A DNA stretch of 64,000 bases from Heliocidaris tuberculata (GCA_025618425.1 CM046832.1:61977108-62041107); one strand, 5' to 3'. Counted from the first letter of the stretch, positions 23,117 through 33,885 are shown. Notes: generated from the sequence alone by a model not told the origin. Numbers and translations are program-made.

Positions 23117-24583
23117 ATAATTCCGACCATCACAAGGTTTATCAATTTATCCTTGTCATCTGGTTGTGTCCCTGATGGTATGAAAACATCACTTCTACTT
23201 CCTCTTCTAAAAAAGCCGAGCCTTGATCACAATAATCTTGTCAACTACAGGCCCATTGCTAATCTGCCTTTCATTGGCAAGGTTTTAGAAAAGGTTGTGA
23301 CTTCGCAGCGGAAGGATCACCTTGAAGGTTTCGGCATGCTTCCAGTTCATCAGTCGGCTTATCGGAATCACCATTCCACTGAGACTGCCCTGGTGAAAGT
23401 CTTCAACGATATTCTCCTGGCCATTGACAGGGGCGAGGAGGCGGTGCTTATTCTCCTTGACTACACAGCTGCCTTCGATACCATCGATCATGGATTGTTG
23501 CTGCGTCGTCTGGAAAATGACTTTGGTATTTCTGGGACTGTTCTTGATTGGATCCGGTCGTACCTACACAATCGAAGACAACAAGTCATCATCGATGGCA
23601 CCACATCGGCACCTTTCCCATTGGTCTGCGGCGTTCCGCAAGGTTCGGTAGTCGGCCCTCTCCTCTTCATATTGTACACAAGCCCTCTGTCAAGATGTAT
23701 TGACTCTCACCAGGACATTCGCCACGCAATGTATGCAGATGACACACAAATTTACATCATTCTCAAGCCTACTGGGAAGGATGATGCTGCACTGAAGCTC
23801 AGCAGATGTCTTCAGGACATAAAAGCCTGGTCGCATGATAATAAGCTTTGTCTTAATGAAACGAAATCAGAAATGATCCACTTGTTCTCAAAACACAGAA
23901 AAACAGAATCATTTCCAATGTTATTCGGTTCAGATAACAGAAACACCAGCACTCTAAAGTGTAATGATTGGGTACGGGACCTTGGGGTCACAGTGGATAG
24001 GAATCTCACTTTCCAACAACACATCAAAAATGTCTGCAGGTCTGCTTCATTTGGTATTCACAAGATAGGAAAAATTAGGAAGCTACTCGACCAACCCACA
24101 GCTGCTAAACTAACCCATGCCTTTGTATCTGCTCATCTTGATTACTGCAACTCTACCTTTTCCGGAATCCCACAATCCCATCTTCGTCCACTACAAAGAA
24201 TTCAGAATACTGCTGCAAGGCTTGTTACCCTGTCAAAAAAATGTGAACATATAACACCAATTCTTCGCTCATTGCACTGGCTTCCAATACGCCAGCGCAT
24301 CATTTTCAAAATTCTTCTAATAACCTATAAGATTATTAATGGCCTGTCTCCTGTATATCTTTCTGATCTCATCTCCCTCCGCTCCTCTAGTTCTCTCCGA
24401 CCTCTTCGTTCTTCAACAACCTTGCAGCTTACCCGCGGACCCCGAACTAATACCAATTATGGTGATCGAGCCTTTTCTGTAATTGCCCCATGCCTTTGGA
24501 ATCGATTACCCTCATATATCCACAATGCCAACTCCCTTGAACAATTTAAGACTTTACTCAAAACCCATCTTTTTAATGCTTAG
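23117..24583 (+). CDS. Reverse transcriptase (LINE ORF2, N-terminally truncated)
   Basis: RNA-directed DNA polymerase of a CR1/L2-type non-LTR retrotransposon, which copies its own RNA at a nicked chromosomal site. Numbering from the TTG codon at 23153 (476 codons), it shows NYRPIANLPF (31-40), the motif A segment LDYTAAFDTIDH with catalytic Asp near 103, GVPQGSVVGP (160-169) and the YADD box (194-197). The usual C-terminal region follows, with LDYCN, SLHWLPIRQR and GDRAF. There are no stops or frameshifts. The apurinic endonuclease domain expected upstream is absent. There is no convincing start, because the insertion is truncated, so the 5' end is set after the upstream stop. The intact frame suggests a fairly recent insertion, but it cannot move by itself. 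Confidence 0.8.
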   Translation: MIPTITRFINLSLSSGCVPDGMKTSLLLPLLKKPSLDHNNLVNYRPIANLPFIGKVLEKVVTSQRKDHLEGFGMLPVHQSAYRNHHSTETALVKVFNDILLAIDRGEEAVLILLDYTAAFDTIDHGLLLRRLENDFGISGTVLDWIRSYLHNRRQQVIIDGTTSAPFPLVCGVPQGSVVGPLLFILYTSPLSRCIDSHQDIRHAMYADDTQIYIILKPTGKDDAALKLSRCLQDIKAWSHDNKLCLNETKSEMIHLFSKHRKTESFPMLFGSDNRNTSTLKCNDWVRDLGVTVDRNLTFQQHIKNVCRSASFGIHKIGKIRKLLDQPTAAKLTHAFVSAHLDYCNSTFSGIPQSHLRPLQRIQNTAARLVTLSKKCEHITPILRSLHWLPIRQRIIFKILLITYKIINGLSPVYLSDLISLRSSSSLRPLRSSTTLQLTRGPRTNTNYGDRAFSVIAPCLWNRLPSYIHNANSLEQFKTLLKTHLFNA

Positions 24584-24637
24584 TTTTCTCCACTCAGCTG
24601 TGGGTTGGTCTACACTTATGGAGGTGCACATCATTTT

Positions 24638-24677
<40 letters not shown>

Positions 24678-24810
24678 CCCTCAAATATGAATATTAATTC
24701 AATTTGATTGAATAATAATTCAGGTTACTCTATTAATAGCAAGAATACTGTGCGCTTAGAAACACCAGTATAAAGCGCTATATAAATGTTATAATTATTA
24801 TTATTATTAA
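23117..24810 (+). mobile_element. 5'-truncated CR1/L2-type LINE with open RT frame
   Basis: Contains the whole polymerase domain and C-terminus, a 3' UTR with a 37-T tract (24641-24677), the motif GCGCTATATAAAT, and an ATT-repeat tail ending near 24809. The upstream endonuclease is missing: the frame closes at the stop at 23114-23116, and similarity begins about 10 codons later. The tail matches that of the LINE at 1643-2516. No target-site duplication was found. Confidence 0.85.
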
Positions 24811-24815
24811 ATATA

Positions 24816-25196
24816 CCCCCTCTTACCTGCAAGAACTCTTGAGACGATCGTACAGTCCCTGTACGGCACCGTGCAACCGATGTGCAACGGACGTGCGACA
24901 TGTCACGTCTCCGTATGTAATCATGGGCTTCGTGAGACCTCCGCAAGGAGCCCGTGCGATGGACGCAAGAAGCACGTGCAGGAAGTACGATGGCTGCGCG
25001 TGTCACGTGCGTTCATCAGAACACGTAGCCACACGGAGAGATTGTTGGACATGTCCAACAGCCTCCTTGCGTGTCCTGCGTCATCCTACGTGCATGGAAA
25101 AATGTTAAAACCCGTAAGTGAGAGGCAAGGATTTTCAGCGAATTTCAGAGAACAAGCACGGAGGTGCACGACTGGTTGTGACCAACCCATTATTTA
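24816..25196 (+). repeat. Dispersed GC-rich repeat, copy 1
   Basis: GC- and CpG-rich block (about 380 bp) directly after the LINE tail. It is homologous, in opposite orientation, to 42895-43255. Shared segments include CCTCTTACYTGCAAG, CTTCGTGAGACCTCCGCAAG, AGTACGATGGCTG, AGATTGTTGGACATGTC and GTGACCAAC. A 16-nt palindrome (GTTGGACATGTCCAAC) is at 25044-25059. Class uncertain; a non-autonomous DNA transposon is likely. Frames of 89-108 codons across it look incidental. Confidence 0.65.
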
Positions 25197-25253
25197 GGAC
25201 GATGATATAAATACAGTATTGTTATATAAAACTGAGGGTATTTGCAATATTTG

Positions 25254-25370
25254 CAATAAACCCATATGATAATTATTGCAAGTATTGTTTGCACTGTTCA
25301 TTTTGCAGTCACTCACTCTTTCATGAAGCGTAAAATACTATACAAGTCAAATGTGAGCAGGGCTTAAGAC
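25254..25370 (+). repeat. Dispersed repeat pair member
   Basis: AATAAACCCATA and CACTGTTCATTTTGCAGTC recur on the opposite strand at 28205-28362, and both copies end in a GTGnGnnnnGGGnTT-like motif. Probably a fragment of a DNA transposon family. Confidence 0.5.
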
Positions 25371-26558
25371 AAAGCAAGACAATGCCAACAATTATCACCT
25401 TCCTTTAAGCCACTATTTTTTGAAAGTCGGAATTGGCCTAGGTGAAATACAATACTTATATAATGGGGCAACTCTGGATACATCGGCAGATAATCTTTGT
25501 TATATAGAACTCAGGAGCTTGTAATATCTAGTTCATTTTGGTATACCATAATGTATGCCTATCAGTATTTTGTTTATTGTCTTCCGGCGTTACTTTTTAG
25601 CAGTAAACCTTTATAGACAACTTCGCATTATACTAAAAAAAAAAAAAATGTAGACACACTAATTCGTTTTGCAACCCATTCATTCACAGGGCATAAGTAT
25701 TTTACAAAATACACTATTTACGTTACAATTATTGTGCAGTGGCCAGCTACCCTCACATTTTTTATCCATTATAGTTATGATAATAGGCTATAAGAAAAAA
25801 GGGAGACACTATCAATATTTAGTGTGCTATTAAATAATCATCTCTCTTTGCGTATGTGTACGGGCACAATGAGGTCAGGGAGGCCGAATATAACTGTTCA
25901 AGTTTCTAATTATTGTGAGTGAGCAGAGCGAGTGAGAAAAATGTCGCCAGTTTCTCATGGTGACAGTCACGTTTTAGGTTTTTTTTTTTAATGTAATTCA
26001 TTCATTGGACTATTTTAGAAATCAAACAAAACATTACATACAGTAGAGTCTACTCAATGCCCGCATGTGAGTCGAATATAGTTTTCAGTAGTTTCAACAA
26101 TCCCAGCCCAGCCTTCCCCTTCTCCAGCTACTATGTTTCTAGGGAATGAATATACCCTCATATATTTCTCCATTGTAATCATGATAATAGGCTATAGAAA
26201 AAAGATGACATGTAAAGTTTTGAATTAACCAAAGAGTTCAGAAAGGGGGCATGCAGAATTATTCTAGGCCCAAGTTATTTCATTTGTCGGGAAGCATTAA
26301 CGCTATATCATTTTTAATTTTTAGAAAACAGGATAACTGAACTTTGTCGCTTTATATTCACTAATGATTGCCCAACTCAAAGCCTATGCTTCCTTAGGAT
26401 AGATCTTACAGGGGCTAAAAATTGAGTAACTCCAATAAGGGAATTTGGGTACATGTATATCGCTATCGCTTTCTTAATGCTTTGTAAAGACATCAAACCA
26501 TTTTATATGTTGTATTCTCAATGGATATCATACGAGTGGATGACTTCCTTTTTTTTTT
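25371..26558. other. No recognised gene
   Basis: AT-rich. Phrases such as ATGATAATAGGCTATA occur twice (25776 and 26177), hinting at an old local duplication. Nothing else supported. Confidence 0.4.
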
Positions 26559-26560
26559 TT

Positions 26561-26617
<57 letters not shown>

Positions 26618-26650
26618 AAATAAATAAATAAATACATATATATATATATA
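26559..26650. repeat. (CT)n, (AAAT)n and (TA)n microsatellites
   Basis: T run, (CT)n with TTT interruptions at 26562-26618, then AAATAAAT and TATATA. Confidence 0.9.
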
Positions 26651-26802
26651 ATTCAGAACACAACAATTGCCATTGTGTGTAGCAGCTGTGATTTCTCCCA
26701 ACCTTTTGCTGTCCAGCGACATTAATGATTCATGACTCTGGGTTAAAAAGGTGTTCTGGAATTTCAACTGTAACACACAATGGCATTTGTTGTGTTCTGA
26801 AT
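26651..26802. mobile_element. Foldback MITE (152 bp)
   Basis: Left arm ATTCAGAACACAACAATTGC and right arm (inverted) ATTCAGAACACAACAAATGC continue into a shared CCATTGTGTGT. Arms are about 31 bp. TA flanks both sides, although the left flank is itself a TA repeat. Confidence 0.65.
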
Positions 26803-27844
26803 TAATCACTGATACACACAGATTTTGTGGCCTTGCTTTTTCAAAAAGTGAAAAATCTAATTGAATATGCAGAGCAATATTTAAAGAAAAGTATTGGAAA
26901 CGTAATAAATCGTGCTCGCAATAAATTTTATATCCTTCAACTTTACAATGTAAAAACCTCAGACTGATACGAGGTATATGTTTGGAGTTTTTAACTATCA
27001 AAAGTGTCCAAAGTTTTTTTTTTTTTTTTTAAACTCCTAGTATATATCTAATTACTTGTGTGTTTAAAGTCTTCACAGATGATTCAAAACTGAGTAATTC
27101 ATATTCTGCTTTCAGCTTTAGACAGTAGTTTTCAAATATTAAAGCTAACCTTTATGAAGCACATTATGTGGTGGAAAAAATCTTGTTAAGATTTTGTTGT
27201 ATCTTTTATTCCTGTCAATATCATTTTTATTGACCTTTTTAATTACATTTTATTATTCGCTAACGTGCAATACAGTTCTTTCGTAATTCATTTATCATAC
27301 CATCATGTCTTTTTATCAGTTTTTGGCCGTTTAATCAAATCTTCAGATATGACAGATCATAATTATCATGGAGTACAACATTCTAGAATTTTATACTTTA
27401 ATTGAGATGCTTAGTAATATGGAAGCACATAACAAACTTTACAGATGTTTTAATTTCCTTCATAATCGTTTTTATTTCATTCTCAATCTCCGCCTATCCT
27501 TATAGTGTTTTTACGTGAAGAAAAAATTGTGTTTGTTGTTGCTTTTTAAGTGCATGCTACAACGGAGTGCGGAGGAATTGTTAGTTATTTGACAGTTTAA
27601 TGTTTTTTACCTAGCAAAGTCATATGAAAGTTACTGAATTCACTAACTCTCATTACAAATAAACATATTGCCGAAGTCCGAAAAGTATAGGTTCCTGTGA
27701 TTTTCGCCGTATTCTAGCTTAGGCAACGGTACGTAGTATATATGTGGGATTCTTTTGAGACTGTTTGAATTTTGAACGGAATGATTATTCTCTACAATGG
27801 TTATTTCTAATCATGCTAGTTTCTTTTTAAAGGATCTTGCTGTT
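26803..27844. other. No recognised gene
   Basis: AT-rich, with a T tract near 27015-27030. No features seen. Confidence 0.4.
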
Positions 27845-27976
27845 CACAGTACACCAAGACATTTGGTGAGAGTCACAATGAATTTAACTCTGTGTAAAAA
27901 AAAAAAATAATAATAATTTAAAAAAATAATATGAAGTAGTGTACCCTCTGCTCTCACCAGATGATGTGTTACTGTG
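27845..27976. mobile_element. Foldback MITE (~132 bp)
   Basis: Inverted arms CACAGTACACCAAGACATTT and, inverted, CACAGTAACACATCATCT both end in GGTGAGAG, around an A-rich and AAT-rich centre. Arms of about 27 bp are imperfect. Confidence 0.5.
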
Positions 27977-28204
27977 GTTAAAACAAGGGCAATATCATTA
28001 TTTTTTAAAGAATTTTGAAGTAACTCCGGGTATTGCGAATGAAAAAAAGTTAAGAAAAAATGAAATGATATGAAAGAAAGACTTTAGAAATAATGATAGT
28101 GATAATGATAATAATAATCAGGAAAAATAAAGGATGAAAAGCTGAAGGACAGTCATCAAGAGGAAAACGATCATCCGAGATCCTTCCACATTAAAAGCCA
28201 ATGA

Positions 28205-28362
28205 CCCTAAAACCCGGCCCCACACGAGGCGTCATTTGCTGACGTTAGGATCACGTCAGTGACTGGTGCCGTCTGCATCATGAAAGAGCGATATCGTTTA
28301 AAAGGCGACTGCAAAATGAACAGTGAAAACAACACTTTCAACAACTGGCGTATGGGTTTATT
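28205..28362 (-). repeat. Dispersed repeat pair member (inverted)
   Basis: Minus-strand match to 25254-25370 (AATAAACCCATACG, CACTGTTCATTTTGCAGTC, CTCTTTCATGA). This copy is longer and keeps the GC-rich end CCCGGCCCCACACGAGG. Confidence 0.5.
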
Positions 28363-28447
28363 CCCTTCTCAGGCAATATTAGCGCAGGTAATGACGCAAT
28401 CGAAATGCCGACTCGTGTCTTAAGCCGAGCTGGAGACGATGAAGCCC

Positions 28448-28655
28448 CAGACAACTACTATCCGAGTTTCCTCCACATAATGACAATTACCCCCACAAGA
28501 TAATCAAGACTACTACCCAACTACCATCCGAGCTCCTTCTGTACTAGGACAATTCCCTCCACAAGATTATCAAGTCCAGGACAATTACCATACTAACTCC
28601 TTCTACATCAGGACAATTACCGTACTAACTCCTTCCATATCAGGACAATTACCGC
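28448..28655. repeat. Minisatellite, unit about 32 bp
   Basis: Units containing GGACAATTACC, RTACTAACTCCTTC and YAYATCA repeat about five times, decaying outward. The GGACAATTACC phrase is shared with the 62-bp array at 19395-19760. Confidence 0.65.
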
Positions 28656-29676
28656 ACAAAAAATACAACAACAGCAACTTATGTCCACGATCACTATCAT
28701 CCTGATAATTATCACTTCGACAAAGTCTCAAATATATCACCATTCCAGCCAAGGTTACCGTAGTGGATGGCAGAGAGGGTAGGCCTAATTGTCCCTCTGG
28801 TACTTGTCCTAGAGGTGCTTTTAGGTTGTAATTGTCCTTCAGAGTGAGATACTCGTCCGGGAAAATGTAGTCTACGAGACAGTCGTTCAGTCAGTTTTTG
28901 TCAGTGTTTGTTTGTTTGTTTATTTGTGTTTTTTTAACCTTCTCATAACGTTGGCCTGAGTGGGAGCGGGAATTTATTGAAACAAATTCGTAAAAGATAA
29001 TTGAAAACTAAAGATAAATCAGATAAAAAAAATAAGGAAGGTACAATTGTTTTAAAGTTTAGATTACTAATTATGGGGAATCTCTCTCTGCCCGCTCAAC
29101 GCAATAGCGAATCTAAGAAGTCGGCAACATTGTACATGGATTGCTTTTCTTTTTTGTTTTGTGACCCCCCCCCCCCGCCCCCCCGCCCAAAAAAAACAAC
29201 AACAAACAAATAAAAACAAAAACAAAACAAAAACAAAACAAAACAAAACAAAACAAAACAAAAACAAAACAACAACAACAAACAAAAAAAAAAAAACAAC
29301 AACAAACAAAAAAAAACAAACAAACAAACAAACAAACAAAAAAAAAACACTCAGGCATACCTTCTCTCTTCTCTCCGTATTTCCCAGATGTATAAGGGGA
29401 GCTCTTTTTAAATATATCCTCCATGTACTGGCAAATATAGAATTATGGGCCCAAATTCTAAAGCCTAAGTGAGGACTAAAGTCATGTTAGAAATAGAGAA
29501 AAAGTGGGTCACGGTCTAACTCCATTTGATAAACTCGACTTTAGACCGAGTTTAAACCCTGCGCTTTTTTAAAACAGATTTTAGGAGAATACTCGCGATC
29601 ATGACGATTGTGTTTCCCTGGCTTACCCTCACCAGGCGTAGCGGGCTGTGAAGGAGATATCTTGCATTCCCCAATC

Positions 29677-29717
<41 letters not shown>

Positions 29718-30080
29718 CTATAGTGAGAGAAATGTTCTTTGAACAAAACGCTAGTCGTCACTCACAGTTTCTTAGTGGAAAGCTTAGTGAAAGATATGAC
29801 TATGAGACAGTCCTAGCTTTTATTATCCTCCTTTATTTGCATTCAAGCTTTCGGTCTCTAACCTTTATCAGGACTCTATAAAAACACAAAATCGCAAATT
29901 GATGGCTAGCATTTACATCGGAATTTGTATCTGAAATTCATACATATAATTGTTAATTACTTATTAATATCATTACTATTATTAATATTTTATTGTTATT
30001 ACCTTTAAAATCATGTTTATTAATACACATGTGCATATCTTTTAAATTAAATGCATATGTGAGATGTACTTGCATGTCTA
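28656..30080. other. Low-complexity and AT-rich spacer
   Basis: C run at 29165-29185, then about 160 bp of AAAC/AAAAC and AAC repeats (29186-29347), and (TA)n at about 29683-29714. Long Phe/Cys/Val or Lys/Asn/Thr frames here are repeat translations. Confidence 0.6.
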
Positions 30081-30804
30081 CAGTGTGTCCCAGAAAAAAA
30101 GTTAACGGTCAGAAAAAGTAACTTAAAATAAATATTTCAAAATATTTAGAGCTAAATTTTATACATGTGGATAGCTAAGGGTCTCTTATTTCAAATGGCA
30201 CCTAAAGATCTGGCGACATTTTACGCTTGAGTGAGCAAAGGCCACTTTTGTGAAAAAGTGCAAAATCCACAATTGACAAAAAATTGCTATTTGTTCTGGC
30301 TGGTATCAGCAAAGTTGAGAGTCATGAAAAGGCTTAGAAATTTTCATATTATGAGTCAATAATAGACAAGTTATGGAAAAAGATTCGATATGTACTTATA
30401 CGTATCTCATCAAAAGTTTTGAAATATTAACTTTAATTCACGTTGGCTTTCTTAGTCAACCTTAAAGTTTTGATGGGATATGTCAGAAGCTCTCCATAGG
30501 TATGAAAATTTCATAACCATATTTTGACATGTTCATTTGAGGTGATTTGTTTCAGTAATCAATTTTTCAAATTTATACCAGCCAGAACAATTACCGATTC
30601 TTGTCAAGTCTTGATTTTCACCCTTTCGCACATGTTACTTTTACTCATTCGAGCTTAAAATATCGTCTTATTTGTTGGTGCTATTTAATGGAAGAGACCC
30701 TAAGCTATCCATAGGTATGACAATTTCCTACAAACATTTTGAATTTTTTTTTTTGGGGGGGAGACTATTTCCAACTGTTAACTTTTTTTTTCTGGGACGC
30801 ACTG
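30081..30804. mobile_element. Mariner-type foldback element (724 bp)
   Basis: Ends CAGTGTGTCCCAG and CTGGGACGCACTG are inverted and flanked by TA (30079-30080 and 30805-30806). The arms stay similar for about 200 bp. Both carry GTTAAC, then GTGGATAGCTAAGGGTCTCT against ATGGATAGCTTAGGGTCTCT, and a GTTCTGGCTGGTAT phrase. No transposase is encoded. Confidence 0.75.
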
Positions 30805-30890
30805 TATATATTTATGCATATCTATATCTATGAATATTTGATTACTATATAAATAATGAGTATAAATGAAAACCATGTGGACATTATCTT

Positions 30891-31168
30891 TCATATTTAT
30901 TCGCGGACGACTCAAATATTTTCTTTTCGCATCGAGATCCCCACCAGCTAGTACAAACAGTAAGCACTGAGTTAAAAAGTGTAGCTAATTGGATTAAATC
31001 AAATAGACTTTCTTTGAATCTTAAGAAAACCGATTTTATGCTTTTCAGCAACACATTACACACATTACCGGGAACTGTTTTCATGAACAACCATTTCATA
31101 AACAAAGTTGAAACGGCCAGATTTCTGGGTCTTACGATCGATAATAAACTTTCATGGAAACCATAACC

Positions 31169-31208
<40 letters not shown>

Positions 31209-31500
31209 TCCAGAAATATTGGTATCATTAATAAACTAAATTACATTTTCCCTTGGAAGACCCTCCATACATTATACTGCACTCTTGTTTTATCTCTCTT
31301 AAACTATATAGTATTCTTGCTTGGGGTAACTGTACCAAAATTAACCTAAACAGACTTTATCTTTTACAAAAAGAGTTATGAGAATCAATTTCAACAAGAG
31401 TTACCGGCACACACCATTTTATTATTCCATGAACTGATGAGTGTAAGTCCTTAAAAACATACGATTTATACTCCTACAATCTTGGAAATTTAGTGCATCA
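30891..31500 (+). pseudogene. Broken non-LTR reverse transcriptase
   Basis: Conceptual translation starts SYLFADDSNIFFSH, with the catalytic F/YADD box near residue 4. It continues through NRLSLNLKKTDFMLFS and RFLGLTIDNKLSWKP, as in Jockey/CR1-group polymerases. A stop follows at 31164-31166. After a 32-A tract the protein resumes with VSRNIGIINKLNYIFPWKTL and then shifts frame twice (ILAWGNCTKINLNRLYLLQK, then RVMRINFNKSYRHT). Everything upstream of the YADD box is absent. It is a decayed fragment of a different LINE family from those at 1643 and 23117. Confidence 0.75.
31174..31205 (+). repeat. 32-A homopolymer inside RT pseudogene
   Basis: The run lies exactly where the family has Lys codons (a KKVSRN-type segment), so it probably grew by slippage from AAA codons. 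It is not a 3' poly(A) tail, because RT coding similarity resumes after it. Confidence 0.7.
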
Positions 31501-31916
31501 CCTTGACAGGAATGACCTACCAATTAAAAGCACTACTGCAAATGTTTCTTAAAAACAATTTGAGGGGCTGCAGCCCCCTAAAAGTTTCACGACCAAAAAA
31601 AGGGGGAAGAAAAGGAAAGAAAAGGGGGAAGAAAGGAGAAAAAAAGAAGAAGAAAAGGAAGGGGAAAGAAAGAAAGGAAGAAAAAAGATAAAAAGAAAAA
31701 CAAACCCTTTTTTACCCCTGGCTAGAACTTAAAGCATTTTTATGATTACAGTAGTACGACTTGTAGAACCTATAAATGGCTGAATTTTCTTAGTATCTCC
31801 CCTTTTGTATACATTTTGTCGGGGGCAGGTGAGTTTTGAACAATGACAAGCCGTATGCCTCAGTTGCATCCAAGCGTATGCTTTGAGATACATGTACATG
31901 TTAGAGTAATCATGTA
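31501..31916. other. Purine tract and AT-rich spacer
   Basis: An AAG/GGGGAA-rich purine tract at 31594-31705, otherwise featureless. Confidence 0.5.
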
Positions 31917-32350
31917 CAAGTGTAAGGAGATAACTTATACAACAACTTTGGCAACCCTCGTGGAAATAAATACAATCGTGAGAAATGAAAATGAGAGGAT
32001 ACTGGTTGCTTAGCTTAAATCAAAGTTCCCCAGAGAGACAAAGGAATTAATCAATGAGGTTGAAGATTTGTCAGTCTGTCGGACAACTGAATATTGAGTC
32101 GCCAAAACCACTGGCCCGTCTCCGAAGGCTAGTGGTTAAGGCATTAGTGTTCTGAGCTAGTGACCCGGGTTCGATTCCCGGCGGAGACATTTTTTTCAAC
32201 CTGTGAAAAATTTTCAAAAGGGAGGACAGCTCTGGGGAACTTTTATTTTAGCTACGCAACCATTATTCTTCCATTTTCATTTCTCACAATTGTAATTATT
32301 TCCACGAGGGTTGTCAAAGCTGTTGTATATGTTATCTCCTTACACTTGTT
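31917..32350. mobile_element. Long-armed foldback carrying a tRNA-like sequence
   Basis: Left arm about 31917-32035 and right arm about 32230-32350 are inverted copies of roughly 120 bp. They share CAAGTGTAAGGAGATAAC, CAACCCTCGTGGAAATAA, GTGAGAAATGAAAATG and AGTTCCCCAGAG. The ~195-bp loop holds the tRNA-like sequence at 32118-32189. No clear target duplication. Confidence 0.75.
32118..32189 (+). tRNA. tRNA-like sequence, likely tRNA pseudogene or SINE head
   Basis: The acceptor stem pairs perfectly (GTCTCCG with CGGAGAC, then A). The T arm is perfect (CCGGG-TTCGATT-CCCGG), and an A-box-like TAGTGGTTAAGG and a B-box GGTTCGATTCC are present. The anticodon arm fits only with a 9-base loop and the D stem pairs poorly, so I assign no anticodon. 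A pol III promoter may still work. It is followed by a short T run at 32191-32197, which could terminate pol III. Confidence 0.45.
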
Positions 32351-32504
32351 TTATTTTTTATCTGTGTTTTATTTACCAATTATTTTGTTGTTTCTTTTGT
32401 ACAATACTATTTCGTTAATATTTTTGATGTTTTTAAATTTGTATTTTATACTTTGTAAGTCACGGCCTTGCTGAAAAGCAGCCATCCGGCTGAATGCAGG
32501 CTAT

Positions 32505-32551
<47 letters not shown>

Positions 32552-32636
32552 CATACATAGCAATATTACTTCTACCCCTACTACTCCTACTTCTAACCCG
32601 GCTGCTGCTTCTAAACCCTTTTCAGTCAAATTCATA
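32351..32636. other. AT-rich spacer with (TA)n
   Basis: T-rich DNA and a (TA)n/(CATA)n microsatellite at about 32503-32560. No gene. Confidence 0.5.
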
Positions 32637-33885
32637 CTCTCTAAATGTAAAGGAGTGAATTTGCCACTCGACTCCAAACTGAGTGTTAAAGCACTCCCTT
32701 TTGAGTGAGCATGCCGACAGTATTCCTTCCACAGACGTCTCACTCACTGACACAGCGAGCCTGTGTTCCGCTCAATATCGTATGCAGACTGAATTATTTT
32801 CACTCGTGAGCAACGCAAGGCAACCAATGACAAGCCTTTTAAAATTCATTGTCAGTGTCATTTATTTGTTGTGAACAAAACTACAGGCACCACTCTTGAA
32901 GAAGAGTGGTTAATACTCTAACGAACCAGGGCTAAATATGAATATAAGTGACAGCACGACGGTTACAACGTGCAAACCAATAGAGATTACAACGTATGGG
33001 CACTGGTTGGGCTTCAGGCAGGAAAATTAGCATAATTCGCATGTTGAAATGATATAGGGGGTTGTAATGACTCATTTTTATTTATTATTTCTTGATAAAG
33101 TTGTCTTGCCGAGAATTAGCGGTTACCTCTTATAATTCAGTAGGGATTATGTTGTTTTAATGAAAGTGTTAGTTTACTAACTGTTACGTCAATGATTTGT
33201 TATATGGATAGATAGTGTAGTACATCACTAAAGTGATAGGATTGTGTGCTTCAGACTAGCCATCACACTGTATCCTCCCCCATCATGACCCGATGGATAT
33301 CTCCGAGGTTTCATCTGGCATTTACTCTGCAGCCTAAGCTCTTTTCTTGCTGATCAATAATTAGGTGCTTCAATCCCCTGTTGCTTAGAGATAAAAATTA
33401 AAGATGCTACACATCTAAGCGCAGTAACATGCTGATCTTCAGAGCTGATCGATTGCCATCGACGGATCAGTGATTGCTGGTAGGCCAGGTGGTGTGCAGT
33501 AACTGACGGTTGGTGATTGTCGAGTGCCGGTAACTCCAGCCATCAGCAGCGGTCATACATTTTGATCAGACGGTCGGGGAGCTCGGCCAGGCGCGGGGGC
33601 ATCCTGACAAGATAACTGTGTCAGCCGGCATGGATGACCGTGCCCGTCACAATACTCTTGGACCGAGTTTGATGATTTCACTCAGAAAGGAGTGAATTAT
33701 CTCCACTATGTCCACATGAGTGACAAAAATTTTCACTCTTTAAAGGATTGGTGTTTCATTCTTTTCTGAGTGAAATAGTGACCACTTTTTTTTCACCCGA
33801 AAAGGGTTGTCCCTCATTTAACTCCTTGTGAGAGTGGAATTTCACGCTCTTTTGAGTGCCTTTTCACTCTTTTACATTTAGAGAG
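32637..33885. mobile_element. TIR element rich in GAGTG/CACTC motifs (1.25 kb)
   Basis: Terminal inverted repeats CTCTCTAAATGTAAAGGAGT (left) and CTCTCTAAATGTAAAAGAGT (right, inverted) continue for about 40 bp. Many GAGTGA/TCACTC words follow in both subterminal regions (32650-32760 and 33680-33880). The centre is GC-richer near 33540-33660. No coding capacity seen; target duplication unclear. Confidence 0.65.

Noticed and set aside
29067..29472. Phe/Cys/Val-rich and Lys/Asn/Thr-rich frames
   Set aside because: AAAC-type repeats read on the two strands; no domain, start or splice support.
32118..32189. Functional tRNA gene with a defined anticodon
   Set aside because: Acceptor and T arms are perfect, but the anticodon loop would need 9 bases and the D stem pairs poorly; kept only as tRNA-like.
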